NCBI RefSeq assembly: GCF_019175365.1
Contig: NZ_CP059572.1
Location: 4,836,001-4,900,000 of the forward strand
DNA: 64,000 nucleotides
Source: Actinomadura graeca
GTDB taxonomy: Bacteria > Actinomycetota > Actinomycetes > Streptosporangiales > Streptosporangiaceae
Direction of reading: 5' to 3'
The notes beneath the pieces are model-generated. The model was not told the origin of the DNA. It searched no databases and worked only from the letters and a program-made list of their open reading frames with translations. Below are positions 8,029-17,248 of this stretch, one piece after another. The stretch's first letter is position 1. Each line of letters starts with the position of its first letter. Both the position numbers and the translations under genes were made by a program.

Positions 8029-9582
8029 CCTTTCTCCTGTCCTGACCGCCCGCATGGCCTCGCGCCTGCGGCCCTCGCGTTTGGCCGGCGGCCAGGGGGT
8101 CGCACGCGGGTGGGCGCGGGACGGTCGGCGCGGTCGCGTCACCTGCGTTGCGTAGGCCGGTCGCCCGCCTGCGAACTCGACCGGTCGCGACCGATGTCCT
8201 GCGGCGCAGGACAGCGTCCGTCCAGAGGATGCCGCGGGTGGACGGTGTCGGCAGCACGTGGTGGCGGGGAGCCGCAGGAGAGCGCGGATTGCGGGCGCTC
8301 GATGGTGAGGAACCTGCGAAGCGAGGACCGCGCGCGAGCGTGGGGGACGGACCGGACAGGCGCGGCTGGATGGTGAGTCGGCGCGGTGGGTTGCCATTGG
8401 TGGACAGTGCGGGTGGTCACCGCAGGACGGATGGTGCCGGGACGGTGTGGTCGATAGGGCGCCGCTGAACTGTCCGGGCGGACAGCGCGAAGACGATGCC
8501 GCTTGAGCGGACGGACGGACGGCAGTGATTGGGCGGGGTGGCGCGCTCCGAGCGACGTAGGCCACTCGGTAGGTGCTGGGGCGTGGGGGGGCGGTGCCCA
8601 CAGCGCGGTACGGACAGCACGGCTCCGCAAACCAGTCGGTGTGACGAGAGGCGAGCCGGAGGTCGCGGTGCGTCCGGCACAAGGAGGATGGCGCGTCGGA
8701 GCCTGACGGTCAGTGGACGGGCAACGAGCAGCGCGGACGGGTGAGCGGGAGCGGTGGGGCGCGGTGTGGCGGCCGGTGGGGCGCGGTGTGGCGGCCGATG
8801 TGGCGCGGGGGATAGCGCGCCATGGCCAAGCGGTGCGTGGGGAGGGAACGGGCAGCGCTGACGGGTGGGCCGGAAGGCGTGGCCGGGCGGCGTGGATGGC
8901 GCGGCGGGACGACGCGGATGGTGCGGTCGGGGCCAACGGTCAGTGGAGGGGCGACGGGTGGCGCTCGTTGATGTTCGTGTTCTTGGTGTAGCCCGCGTGG
9001 TTGGGCGGACGGTGTGGGGGGCGGGGGTGTGCCGAAGGTGGGGTGGGTTCGTGGGCGGGGGGTGTGCAGGGGGGACGAGGACGGCGGTTCCTGGCGTTTC
9101 GGGGCATCGCGGTGCTCGTTTGGTCCGGAGTGCGGGGGTGGCATATGGAGGCGGGGACCCGGGTGCGGGCGGGTGTTGGGGTGTGTGGGATCTTCTTGTG
9201 GTTGATCTCGATCTGACCCGATTTGGGTCTGGACATTTTCTGTGTTAATGCCTAGCTTAAATAGCGGACGCCGAGGGATCGGACGCGGTGGCCGTCGGTG
9301 TCGGCCTGTCAAGGTATCCGCGAGGTAAGAAGATGCTGCCTGGTGCTGACCTGCGGCAACAATCACCGACAGCACTTAAAGGTCAATTTCCGACGTAACG
9401 CACATTGCTTTTCCGTGACATCTTCGTAAGGGATGTCGCGGCCTTCTCATTCGCGTGCGGCCTGCGTAGACTCCCGGCACCCGCGCTGCCGTGCGAGGCG
9501 TTCGAAGTCATGACTCGCGGGGTACGCGGTAAAGATCGTCTTTTGACGGTCGAGAGCGCAACGCCCCTGTCGAGGAGGACGG
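8029..9582. other. 1.55-kb gene-free, G-skewed region before hppA
   Basis: No frame on either strand has a ribosome site plus protein-like sequence. The + strand is strikingly richer in G than C through 8100-9200, with many GGACGG, GGCGCGGTGG and GTGGGG words, a perfect 22-bp tandem duplication (8753-8774 and 8775-8796) and a spaced copy of ACGGTCAGTGGA (near 8705 and 8935). From about 9220 the composition changes to less GC-rich sequence (TTTTCTGTGTTAATGCC, CTTAAATAG) that probably holds the hppA promoter and a long 5' leader up to 9582. Confidence 0.6.
8753..8796 (+). repeat. Perfect 22-bp tandem duplication
   Basis: Two identical copies, 8753-8774 and 8775-8796, of a unit starting GGTGGGGCGCGGTGTGG, in the G-rich non-coding region. 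Confidence 0.85.
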
Positions 9583-12030
9583 ATGTCTGGGCTTTCCCTG
9601 TCAAGCCCGGCCAGCGCAGAGGTGGATCTCGGCGGCGGCGACCTTACCCTGGTCGTCGTCGTCGCCGTGATCGCACTGCTGGCACTGGCCGTCGCCGCAG
9701 GTCTGGTACGCGATGTGCTGGCCGCGGGTCAGGGCACCGAGAAGATGCAGGAGATCGCGCGGGCGGTCCAGGTGGGCGCGAGCGCCTATCTGAAACGCCA
9801 GTTCCGCACGGTCGGCGTCTTCGTGGTGCTCATCCCGCTCGTACTGCTGCTTCTGCCGGCCGACTCGACGTCCGAACGGATAGGACGGTCGGTCTTCTTC
9901 GTCATCGGCGCGATCTTCTCGGCCGTCACCGGGTTCACCGGCATGTGGCTGGCGGTCCGGGGGAACGTCCGGGTCGCCGCGGCCGCCCGTGAGGAGGGCG
10001 GCGAGCGCAAGGCGATGCGCATCGCCTTCCGCACCGGTGGCGTCGCCGGGATGTTCACCGTCGGGCTCGGGTTGTTCGGCGCGGCGGTCGTCGTCCTCGC
10101 CTACAAGGGCGACGCGCCGAAGGTGCTGGAGGGCTTCGGCTTCGGGGCTGCGCTGCTGGCGATGTTCATGCGTGTCGGCGGCGGCATCTTCACCAAGGCC
10201 GCCGACGTCGGCGCCGACCTGGTCGGCAAGGTCGAGCAGGGCATCCCCGAGGACGACCCGCGCAACGCCGCGACCATCGCCGACAACGTCGGCGACAACG
10301 TGGGCGACTGCGCCGGGATGGCCGCGGACCTGTTCGAGTCGTACGCGGTGATGCTCGTCGCGGCGCTCATCCTGGGCACCGCGGCGTTCGGCACCGAGGG
10401 CCTGGTGTTCCCGCTGATCGTGCCGATGATCGGCGTGATCACCGCGGTGATCGGGATTTTCGCCGTCGCGCCCCGTGCCGGCGACCGTTCCGGCATGTCC
10501 GCGATCAACCGGGGCTTCTTCATCTCCGCGATCATCTCCGCGGTGCTGGTGGCCGTCGCCGCGTTCGCCTATCTGCCGTCGTCGTTCGCGGACCTGTCCG
10601 GCGTCACCGACCCCGACATCCGCGGGCTGGACGCCGATCCGCGCTGGGTGGCGCTCGGCGCGGTGATCATCGGGATCGTGCTGGCCAGCGCGATCCAGCT
10701 GCTCACCGGCTACTTCACCGAGACGAACCGCAAGCCCGTGCAGGAGGTCACCGGCAGTGCCCGGACGGGCCCGGCGACCGTCATCCTGTCCGGGATCTCG
10801 CTCGGGCTGGAGTCGGCCGTCTACACCGCGCTGGTGATCGGCGCGGCGGTGTACGGCGCGTTCCTGCTCGGCTTCGGCAACACCACCGTCGCGCTGTTCG
10901 CGGTGGCGATGGCCGGGACCGGGCTGCTCACCACGGTCGGCGTGATCGTCTCGATGGACACCTTCGGTCCCGTCTCCGACAACGCGCAGGGCATCGCCGA
11001 GATGTCCGGCGACGTCCAGGGCGAGGCCGCGGCCGTGCTGGAGCGGCTGGACGCGGTCGGCAACACCACCAAGGCGATCACCAAGGGCATCGCGATCGCG
11101 ACGGCGGTGCTGGCGGCGACGGCGCTGTTCGGGTCGTTCCGGACGACGGTCGTGTCGGCGCTCGCCGACGCCTCGGCGGACGCCAAGGACGCGCTCGGCG
11201 ACTTCAAGGTGTTCAGCCTGTCGATCGACAACCCGAACGTGCTGATCGGGCTGATCATCGGCGCGGCCGTGGTGTTCCTGTTTTCCGGGCTGGCGATCAT
11301 GGCGGTCGGCCGGGCGGCGGGACGGGTCGTGGTGGAGGTGCGCGAGCAGTTCCGCACCAAGCCCGGGATCATGAACTTCACCGAGAAGCCCGACTACGAC
11401 CGGGTCGTGGACATCTGCACCCGGGACGCGCAGCGCGAGCTCGCCACTCCCGGGCTGCTGGCGATCATGACGCCGATCGCGGTCGGCTTCGCCCTCGGGT
11501 ACGCGCCGCTCGGCGCGTTCCTGGGCGGTGCCATCGCGGCGGGCGTGCTGATGGCGGTGTTCCTCGCCAACTCCGGCGGCGCCTGGGACAACGCCAAGAA
11601 GCTCGTCGAGGAGGGCCACCTCGGCGGCAAGGGCAGCGAGGCGCACGAGGCCACGGTGATCGGCGACACGGTCGGTGACCCGTTCAAGGACACCGCCGGG
11701 CCGGCGATCAACCCGCTGATCAAGGTGATGAACCTCGTCGCGCTGCTCATCGCGGACGCGGTCGTCACCTACGCGGGCAACACCCCGCTGCGCATCGGCG
11801 TGACCGTCCTGTCCGTCGGCGTCGTCGTGGCCGCGATCGTGGTCTCCAAGCGGCGCGCCGACCCGATCGCCGAGCCGTCCGGGGACGGCGCCGGGACGTC
11901 CGGCTCCGTCGGGAGCGGGACGGCCGGAGGCGGCGCGGTCGAGGCGTCCGGGGAGCCGGCGGTGGCCGCCGGGTCCGGTGACGCCGAGGCCGAGCCCGCC
12001 GGTGAGGGATCGGCGGCGAAGAAGGGCTGA
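9583..12030 (+). CDS. hppA: Membrane-bound proton-translocating pyrophosphatase, K+-independent type
   Basis: 815 residues from ATG 9583, with GAGGAGG at 9572-9578. It hydrolyses pyrophosphate and pumps protons out across the cell membrane. The signature DVGADLVGKVE and the acidic loop with IPEDDPRNAATIADNVGD are present, as is the second DNAQGIAEMSGDVQGEA site, along with about 16 hydrophobic segments. The K+-dependence determinant reads GNTTKAITKG (Lys497, Thr500), which in the family marks K+-independent enzymes. The last 60 residues are an Ala/Gly/Glu-rich tail absent from many homologues. Located after bldG, as in Streptomyces. Followed by an 11-bp terminator hairpin. Confidence 0.97.
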   Translation: MSGLSLSSPASAEVDLGGGDLTLVVVVAVIALLALAVAAGLVRDVLAAGQGTEKMQEIARAVQVGASAYLKRQFRTVGVFVVLIPLVLLLLPADSTSERIGRSVFFVIGAIFSAVTGFTGMWLAVRGNVRVAAAAREEGGERKAMRIAFRTGGVAGMFTVGLGLFGAAVVVLAYKGDAPKVLEGFGFGAALLAMFMRVGGGIFTKAADVGADLVGKVEQGIPEDDPRNAATIADNVGDNVGDCAGMAADLFESYAVMLVAALILGTAAFGTEGLVFPLIVPMIGVITAVIGIFAVAPRAGDRSGMSAINRGFFISAIISAVLVAVAAFAYLPSSFADLSGVTDPDIRGLDADPRWVALGAVIIGIVLASAIQLLTGYFTETNRKPVQEVTGSARTGPATVILSGISLGLESAVYTALVIGAAVYGAFLLGFGNTTVALFAVAMAGTGLLTTVGVIVSMDTFGPVSDNAQGIAEMSGDVQGEAAAVLERLDAVGNTTKAITKGIAIATAVLAATALFGSFRTTVVSALADASADAKDALGDFKVFSLSIDNPNVLIGLIIGAAVVFLFSGLAIMAVGRAAGRVVVEVREQFRTKPGIMNFTEKPDYDRVVDICTRDAQRELATPGLLAIMTPIAVGFALGYAPLGAFLGGAIAAGVLMAVFLANSGGAWDNAKKLVEEGHLGGKGSEAHEATVIGDTVGDPFKDTAGPAINPLIKVMNLVALLIADAVVTYAGNTPLRIGVTVLSVGVVVAAIVVSKRRADPIAEPSGDGAGTSGSVGSGTAGGGAVEASGEPAVAAGSGDAEAEPAGEGSAAKKG

Positions 12031-12067
12031 CCTGCCCGGGCACCGGCGCGTGCCCGTCCAGGCCCTG

Positions 12068-12095
12068 GGGCCGGCGGCTTTCGGGCCGCCGGCCC
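12068..12095 (+). terminator. Terminator after hppA
   Basis: GGGCCGGCGGC (12068-12078) pairs perfectly with 12085-12095, 6-base loop TTTCGG, followed by TTCC. Confidence 0.8.
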
Positions 12096-12220
12096 TTCCG
12101 CGTGCCGGGCCCCGTGCCCGGGGGTGTGTGCGGTGGCGCGCGGACCCGGCCGTACGCTGTAGGCGGACATGCGGGACGGCCGCGCCGCGCGGCCGGACGC
12201 GGAGGATCGGGAGGTGCGCG

Positions 12221-12337
12221 GTGGCGGGCGGCGGAAAGCCGGCGATGTCGGGGCCGAAGGGCTTCGCGCTCGTGCTCGGCGGAATGCTCGGCGTCATGCT
12301 CGTGCTCTGGACGCTGGCGGCGCTCGTCGCACCCTGA
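12221..12337 (+). CDS. Small single-helix membrane protein (38 aa)
   Basis: GTG 12221 follows GGAGGATCGGGAGG (12201-12214) at good spacing; an in-frame ATG at 12245 is an alternative. The product has a short polar start, then GFALVLGGMLGVMLVLWTLAA, one clear helix, and a two-residue tail. Too short for most gene finders. It lies between hppA and the SixA-like gene. The function is unknown; the ribosome site and the clean hydrophobic helix support it being real. Confidence 0.5.
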   Translation: MAGGGKPAMSGPKGFALVLGGMLGVMLVLWTLAALVAP

Positions 12338-12438
12338 CCCGGTCGTCGACTCCGACCCGGGCGCCGAAGCGATGACGTCCGCCTACGCGCGGTCGGAGGG
12401 GCGAGCCTTTCTGGGCCTGGATTGAATTAAGGTGAGTC

Positions 12439-12906
12439 ATGCCCACGCTCATCGTGCTCCGCCATGCCAAGGCCGTGTCCGGTCTGGGGATTCCCGACAT
12501 CGACCGCACGCTCAACGATCGCGGGCGACGTGACGCCGCCGCGGCCGGTGACTGGCTGCGCGAGAACGATCTCGTCCCGGACCGGGTGCTGTGCTCCGTC
12601 GCGGCGCGGACGCGGGAGACGCTGGAGCGGCTGGCGGTCGGCGCGGACGTGCTCTTCGAGCCGCGGATCTACGACAACGACCCCGGTGACCTGCTCGATC
12701 TCGTGAGCGGGACGCAGGGCGAGGTGGGCAGGCTCCTGCTGGTCGGGCACAACCCGTCGGTGCACCAGCTCGTGCACGACCTGACGGGGGAGGCGCCCGA
12801 CGCGTTCCCGACGTGCGCGCTGGCCGTGATCGCGCTGCCGGACGGGTGGGCGGACGTCCGTCCCGGCGCGGGCACCCTCGTCACGGTGCGGACGCCGAAG
12901 GGCTGA
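12439..12906 (+). CDS. SixA-like histidine phosphatase family protein
   Basis: 155 residues from ATG 12439, after AAGGTGAG. The catalytic RHAKA motif is at residues 8-12 (His9), followed by DRTLNDRGRRDA and the second-half VGHNPSVHQLV with the second catalytic His. This is the short SixA branch of the phosphoglycerate mutase-like superfamily. In E. coli SixA removes phosphate from His on phosphorelay or PTS proteins; the substrate here is not known. The 3' end overlaps the FUSC gene on the other strand by 26 bases. Confidence 0.9.
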   Translation: MPTLIVLRHAKAVSGLGIPDIDRTLNDRGRRDAAAAGDWLRENDLVPDRVLCSVAARTRETLERLAVGADVLFEPRIYDNDPGDLLDLVSGTQGEVGRLLLVGHNPSVHQLVHDLTGEAPDAFPTCALAVIALPDGWADVRPGAGTLVTVRTPKG

Positions 12907-15142
12907 CGGCGGTCAGGGCGCCGTCGATGAGACGGCCCGTGTCGCGGCGCAGCGACCGGATCGTGTGGCGGGTGCCGGAGACCTGGAGGAGGGCCTGCCG
13001 GAGCGGGGTGAACTCGTCCCGGTCGACGCCCGAGGTGATCTCGGCGCGGCGGCGCCGGGTGAGCGTGGCCAGGTGGTCGTCCAGGGCCGCGAGTTCCTCC
13101 TCCAGTTCCCGGACGGGCGAGGACGCCTCCGGCGCGCCCTTCCCCGGTGGTTCCTCCAGCGCGGTGGCGGCCTCCTCCAGCTGGTCGGCGAGACGGTCGA
13201 GGATCTCGGGCACGGGCCCGGTGTCCACGGCCTTCTCCCGCGAGATCCGCGCGACGGCGATCAGGTGGTCGCGGACGCGGTGCGCGGACCGCACGACCGT
13301 CTTCAGCCGGGTGATCAGCTCGGTGTCGGGCAGCCGCTCGTGCCCGAGCCGCGTCGCGGTCTCGTCGACGGACTCGGCGGCGCGCCCGGCGGCGACGATC
13401 GTGTCGTGGGGCAGCCGGACGCGCTCGCCGCCGATCACGTCCGCGGTGGTACGGACGAGGGCGGCGTGCTGGGACAGCATCCGGGCGAGCTTGGCGGGCA
13501 GCCGCTCGTGGTGCCCGGTGGGCCACAGCAGCCGGACGGCGAGGAACGACAGGAGCGTCCCCGCGACGGTCAGCGCGATCCGCTCTCCTGCGGTGCGCCA
13601 GTCGGCGGGGGTGGAGAAGTCCAGCAGCATCATCGTCAGAGGCGTCCCGAACAGCGCCCAGTAGGCGAAGTTCACCGGCCGCAGCGCGAATCCCGCCAGC
13701 GCGAAGCAGAAGACGGTCAGCACGATGACGGGTTCGTCCGGGGCCAGCGTCAGCAGCAGCGCGGCGACGACGGAGCCCGCCGCGGTGCCACCGGCGCGCT
13801 GGAGGGCGCGTTCGATGGTCTCGCCGTAGCTCGCGCGGAGGCTGAGCATCGCCGTGATCGTCATCCAGTGCCCGTGCGGGAGCCGGAGCGCGGCGGCGAG
13901 CGTCATCGACACCACGGCCGTGAGGAACACCCGCGCCACCTGCCGGAACAGGGGCGAGCGCGTCCGGACGGCCTTCCTGAGCCGCTCCAGGCCCGACAGC
14001 GGGTGGGGGGTGCCCGGCATCCGCGGCGGGCCGAAGCCGATGCGCAGCCCGCCCGCGATGATCCGCCGCGCGGACGCGACCTCACCGGCGATGCGGTCGA
14101 CGGACCGGCGCACCTGCCCGATCAGCGAGACGGCCACGAGGTCCTCGTCGCCCGCGAGACCGGCGCGGCGGATCTGCTCGACCGCCCGTCCCAGCCGCCG
14201 GACGGCCCCGGACTCCTCGCCGCCGAGCGGCGCGTCCCCGGAGGTCTCGACCGCGCCCGCCAGCAGCCGCAGCCTCGCCGCCAGCGCGGACACGGCCGTC
14301 CGTGTCTCCAGCTCCCACTCCCGGTCCGGCGGGTAGTTGCGCGCCGCCTCGACGACGGCCTGGAGCGTCACCGTCTCGTGCAGGACGCGCGACAGGGCGT
14401 CGATCAGCCGTTCGGGGCGGGTCGGATCGCTGCGGCCGCGTCCCGTCCGGTACAGCCGGAACGTGGCGCGCGCCGCGGTGAGCGCCTCGGACGCGCCGCG
14501 GCGGCATTTCTCCCAGTCGGGTTTGCGGGCGACGGCCAGCAGGCCGGGGTCGGTGAGCTCGACGTCGTCCAGCGGGCCGGGGTCCGGCGCGCCCACGTCC
14601 TGCGCGACGGCGTCCAGCGCCTCGGCGACGGCGTTGGCGGCCTCGGTGAGCGCCTCCCTGAGGGGCCGCAGCCGCCGCGCGGGCCAGGGCGCGAGCAGCA
14701 GCCCGGCGGTGAGCAGACCGCCGACCAGCTCCAGCAGCCCGGTGCCGATCACGTCGGCGGACGGCGGCCGGATCGCGCTCAGCAGCACCGCGAGCCCGGC
14801 CGTCGCGCCGATCCGCGGGACCGCGACGCCGAGCGCGATCAGCGGCGGCACCACGATCACGGTCGGCCAGGTGTGCCCGGCGAGGACCCCGCCGACCCCC
14901 GCCCCGATCGCGACCATGAGCACCCCGACGGCCAGGTCCCGCGCCCGCGCCCCGTACGGTCCCTCCGGCGCCCGCAGCGCCACCAGGTACGCGCCGAGCG
15001 CGGTCATCGACCCCTGCGCGGCGTGCCCGGACACCGAGCCGGCCAGCAGCGGAACGGCGATGGCGATGGCGGCGGCCAGGCCGTAGTAGGGCGCCGTCTG
15101 CCCGTTGATCTGGGCGTACGCCTCCCGCGCACGCTTGAGCAC
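12881..15142 (-). CDS. FUSC family inner-membrane protein (YccS-like)
   Basis: About 753 residues if started at GTG 15142, which has GGAGG a few bases upstream; an ATG at 15178 would add 12 residues. Two blocks of about six helices each (residues roughly 15-160 and 380-520) are separated and followed by long soluble helical parts. The second block carries RLPHGHWMTITAMLSLR and QRAGGTAAGSVVAALL, the FUSC-like signature. The family includes efflux-type proteins for aromatic acids or fusaric acid, but most members have no proven substrate. It ends inside the SixA-like gene. Confidence 0.85.
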   Translation of the reverse strand: MLKRAREAYAQINGQTAPYYGLAAAIAIAVPLLAGSVSGHAAQGSMTALGAYLVALRAPEGPYGARARDLAVGVLMVAIGAGVGGVLAGHTWPTVIVVPPLIALGVAVPRIGATAGLAVLLSAIRPPSADVIGTGLLELVGGLLTAGLLLAPWPARRLRPLREALTEAANAVAEALDAVAQDVGAPDPGPLDDVELTDPGLLAVARKPDWEKCRRGASEALTAARATFRLYRTGRGRSDPTRPERLIDALSRVLHETVTLQAVVEAARNYPPDREWELETRTAVSALAARLRLLAGAVETSGDAPLGGEESGAVRRLGRAVEQIRRAGLAGDEDLVAVSLIGQVRRSVDRIAGEVASARRIIAGGLRIGFGPPRMPGTPHPLSGLERLRKAVRTRSPLFRQVARVFLTAVVSMTLAAALRLPHGHWMTITAMLSLRASYGETIERALQRAGGTAAGSVVAALLLTLAPDEPVIVLTVFCFALAGFALRPVNFAYWALFGTPLTMMLLDFSTPADWRTAGERIALTVAGTLLSFLAVRLLWPTGHHERLPAKLARMLSQHAALVRTTADVIGGERVRLPHDTIVAAGRAAESVDETATRLGHERLPDTELITRLKTVVRSAHRVRDHLIAVARISREKAVDTGPVPEILDRLADQLEEAATALEEPPGKGAPEASSPVRELEEELAALDDHLATLTRRRRAEITSGVDRDEFTPLRQALLQVSGTRHTIRSLRRDTGRLIDGALTAVSPSASAP

Positions 15143-15304
15143 CGCGCCTCCGCTGCTAGTGGGCCGCCATGTGATCATCAATACCCAGCGGCCCGTCCAC
15201 CGCACCGGGGGGCGTCGTCGGACGTCCTCACCCGGCATCCGGCGCGGGGTGAGGGCACCGGGCGTCCGCCGATCACTGCGGGTGCATGTCCGGCGCGCAG
15301 CGTG

Positions 15305-16537
15305 CTACTTCGTGGCCGGAGGTTCCACGGGGTCGCTCCCCTGGGGATCAGCCGCGTCGGCGGCTTCTATTTCCTCTCGGGATATGCCGAGGAGGAAGAG
15401 GATGGTGTCCAGGTAGGGGAAGTTGACGGCCGTGTCCGCGGCCTGGCGGACGACGGGTTTGGCGTTGTAGGCGACGCCGAGGCCGGCTACCTGGAGCATG
15501 TCGAGGTCGTTGGCGCCGTCGCCGATGGCGACGGTCTGGCTGAGGGGGACGCCGGCTTCGCGGGCGAAGCGCTCCAGGGCGGCGGCCTTGCCCGCGCGGT
15601 CGATGACCGGGCCGGTGACGCGGCCGGTGAGCTTGCCGTCCTCGATCTCCAGGGTGTTGGCCGCGGAGTAGTCGATGCCGAGGTCCTCCACGAGGGCGTC
15701 GGTGACCTGGGTGAAGCCGCCGCTGACGATCGCGAACTCGTAGTCGAGGCGCTTGAGGGTGCGGACCATCGTGCGGGCGCCCGCGGCGAGCTGGAGCCTG
15801 TCGCGGACGTCGTCGATGGCGGAGGCGTCGAGGCCGGCGAGGAGGGCGACGCGTTCGCGGAGGGAGCCTTCGAAGTCGAGGTCGCCGCGCATGGCGGCCT
15901 CGGTGACCTTGGCGACCTCGTCGAGGCAGCCCGCGTGCTCGGCGAGCAGCTCGATGACCTCGCCGCGGATGAGGGTGGAGTCGACGTCCATGACGATCAG
16001 CCGTTTGGCGCGGCGGTGCAGGCCGCCGTGCTGGACGGCGATGTCGACGCGCCGCTCGGCGGCCTCGGCGGCGAGACCGGCGCGCAGGGCGTCGGGGTCG
16101 GCGCCGGAGACGTCCATCTCGATGCAGGTGACGGGGGTCGAGGCGAGGCGTTCGATCCGGTCGATGTTGGCGCCGTTGGCGGCGATGCGGCTGGCGATGC
16201 CGGACATGGCGGCGGGCATGAGCGGGTTGCCGAGCACGGTGACGTGCAGGCGGCCGCGGCGCCTCGGGAGGCGCTTCTCGCGGCCGGTGGAGAGTTCGAT
16301 CTCCATGTCGAGGTCACTCGCGACCTTCTCGGCGGCGTTCCAGACGCGGCCGATGTCGGCGCCTTCGATGTAGGTGAGGAGGACGCCGAGGACGAGCCGT
16401 CCGCGGATCACGACCTGCTCGACGTCCGCGACCGTGAGGGGGAACTCGGCGAGCGTGCGGAAGAGCCGGGACGTGACGCCGGGGCGGTCGCGTCCGGTGA
16501 GTGTGATGAGCAGCGTGCGCTGCGCTGGACCGTCCAT
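15305..16537 (-). CDS. serB: Phosphoserine phosphatase with N-terminal ACT domains
   Basis: 410 residues from ATG 16537 (an in-frame GTG sits 9 bases upstream). It performs the last step of serine synthesis, phosphoserine to serine. The N-terminal half (about 1-170) is two ACT-type regulatory modules (TLLITLTGRDRPGVTSRLF, then LHVTVLGNPLMPAAMSGIA). The HAD phosphatase follows: DVDST at 184-188 with both catalytic Asp, AIVSGGFTQV (motif II) and AIGDGANDLDML (motif III). Monocistronic by position, with a divergent HxlR regulator upstream. Confidence 0.95.
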   Translation of the reverse strand: MDGPAQRTLLITLTGRDRPGVTSRLFRTLAEFPLTVADVEQVVIRGRLVLGVLLTYIEGADIGRVWNAAEKVASDLDMEIELSTGREKRLPRRRGRLHVTVLGNPLMPAAMSGIASRIAANGANIDRIERLASTPVTCIEMDVSGADPDALRAGLAAEAAERRVDIAVQHGGLHRRAKRLIVMDVDSTLIRGEVIELLAEHAGCLDEVAKVTEAAMRGDLDFEGSLRERVALLAGLDASAIDDVRDRLQLAAGARTMVRTLKRLDYEFAIVSGGFTQVTDALVEDLGIDYSAANTLEIEDGKLTGRVTGPVIDRAGKAAALERFAREAGVPLSQTVAIGDGANDLDMLQVAGLGVAYNAKPVVRQAADTAVNFPYLDTILFLLGISREEIEAADAADPQGSDPVEPPATK

Positions 16538-16742
16538 GCTGCTCACCACGGTACCGGGCGTGGCGCGTGCGTCGTTCCTGGCGTCCACAATGCAAGACGT
16601 CGGCTCCGTGACATGCTCCTTAAGATCATGGGAGCAGAAGGTTGACAACCGCGAGTCAGGTGGACTTACCGGTGTCACGACTTGAGACGAGCGCCTGGTC
16701 GGCGGGGTCGGCCCACGCTCCGCCGGTCGGCGACCGCCCTCG

Positions 16743-16761
16743 GAGTTCCGTAAGGGAACTC
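16743..16761 (+). promoter_or_regulatory. Palindrome before the HxlR gene
   Basis: GAGTTCC (16743-16749) and GGAACTC (16755-16761), 5-base spacer, 20 bases before the start codon. A fitting site for autoregulation by the HxlR dimer. Confidence 0.5.
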
Positions 16762-16780
16762 TGAGGGCTAGAGTGGTCCC

Positions 16781-17236
16781 ATGCAACGGACGAACTTCGC
16801 GGAGATGGCCTGCTCCATCGCGCGCACCCTGGACGTGATCGGAGAGCCCTGGTCGCCACTGATCCTGCGTGACGTCTGGGTGGGGATCACGCGGTTCGAC
16901 CAGCTCCAGGCCGATCTCGGGATCTCGCGCAAGGTGCTGACCGAGCGGCTCAACCATCTCGTCGCGCAGGGTGTGCTCGAACGTCATCCCTACGACCGGC
17001 GGCCCCGCTACGAGTACCGGCTGACGGACAAGGGAACCGAGCTCGTCGACCTGCTCATGGTCATGGCCGGCTGGGGGGACAGGTGGCTCGCGGGGGAGGC
17101 GGGGCCGCCCGTGCTCCTGCGTCACCACGCGTGCGGCGAGGTCAGCCGCGTCGACCTGCGCTGCGCCCATTGCGGCGAGCCGATGCACGCGGGTGACGTG
17201 GACCCGCTGCCGGGTCCCGGCGCCGCGGCGGTGTGA
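16781..17236 (+). CDS. HxlR family winged-helix transcriptional regulator
   Basis: 151 residues. The HxlR fold is clear: CSIARTLDVIGEPWSPLILRDVW, then the recognition helix region ISRKVLTERLNHLVAQGVLERHPY and YEYRLTDKGTELVDLL. The C-terminal 40 residues add a small zinc-ribbon-like part (HHACG, CAHCGEPM) that many actinobacterial members have. Such regulators often answer oxidative or electrophile stress. A perfect 7-bp palindrome lies in its promoter. The target is unknown; the neighbouring QueA-like gene is convergent, not divergent. Confidence 0.9.
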   Translation: MQRTNFAEMACSIARTLDVIGEPWSPLILRDVWVGITRFDQLQADLGISRKVLTERLNHLVAQGVLERHPYDRRPRYEYRLTDKGTELVDLLMVMAGWGDRWLAGEAGPPVLLRHHACGEVSRVDLRCAHCGEPMHAGDVDPLPGPGAAAV

Positions 17237-17248
17237 CCGGGCCCGTCC

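Noticed and set aside
8110..9375. Several overlapping frames on both strands in the G-rich region
   Set aside because: All arise from lack of stops in skewed DNA; translations are Gly/Arg/Trp- or Pro/His-rich with no ribosome site.
9601..12297. A very long open frame antisense to hppA (about 900 codons)
   Set aside because: A GC-rich shadow of the hppA codons: Arg/His/Gly/Asp-rich text with no ribosome site, while hppA on the other strand is unmistakable.
12965..16645. A 1200-codon + strand open frame across the FUSC and serB genes
   Set aside because: Antisense shadow of two well-supported genes; translation is compositionally unlike protein.
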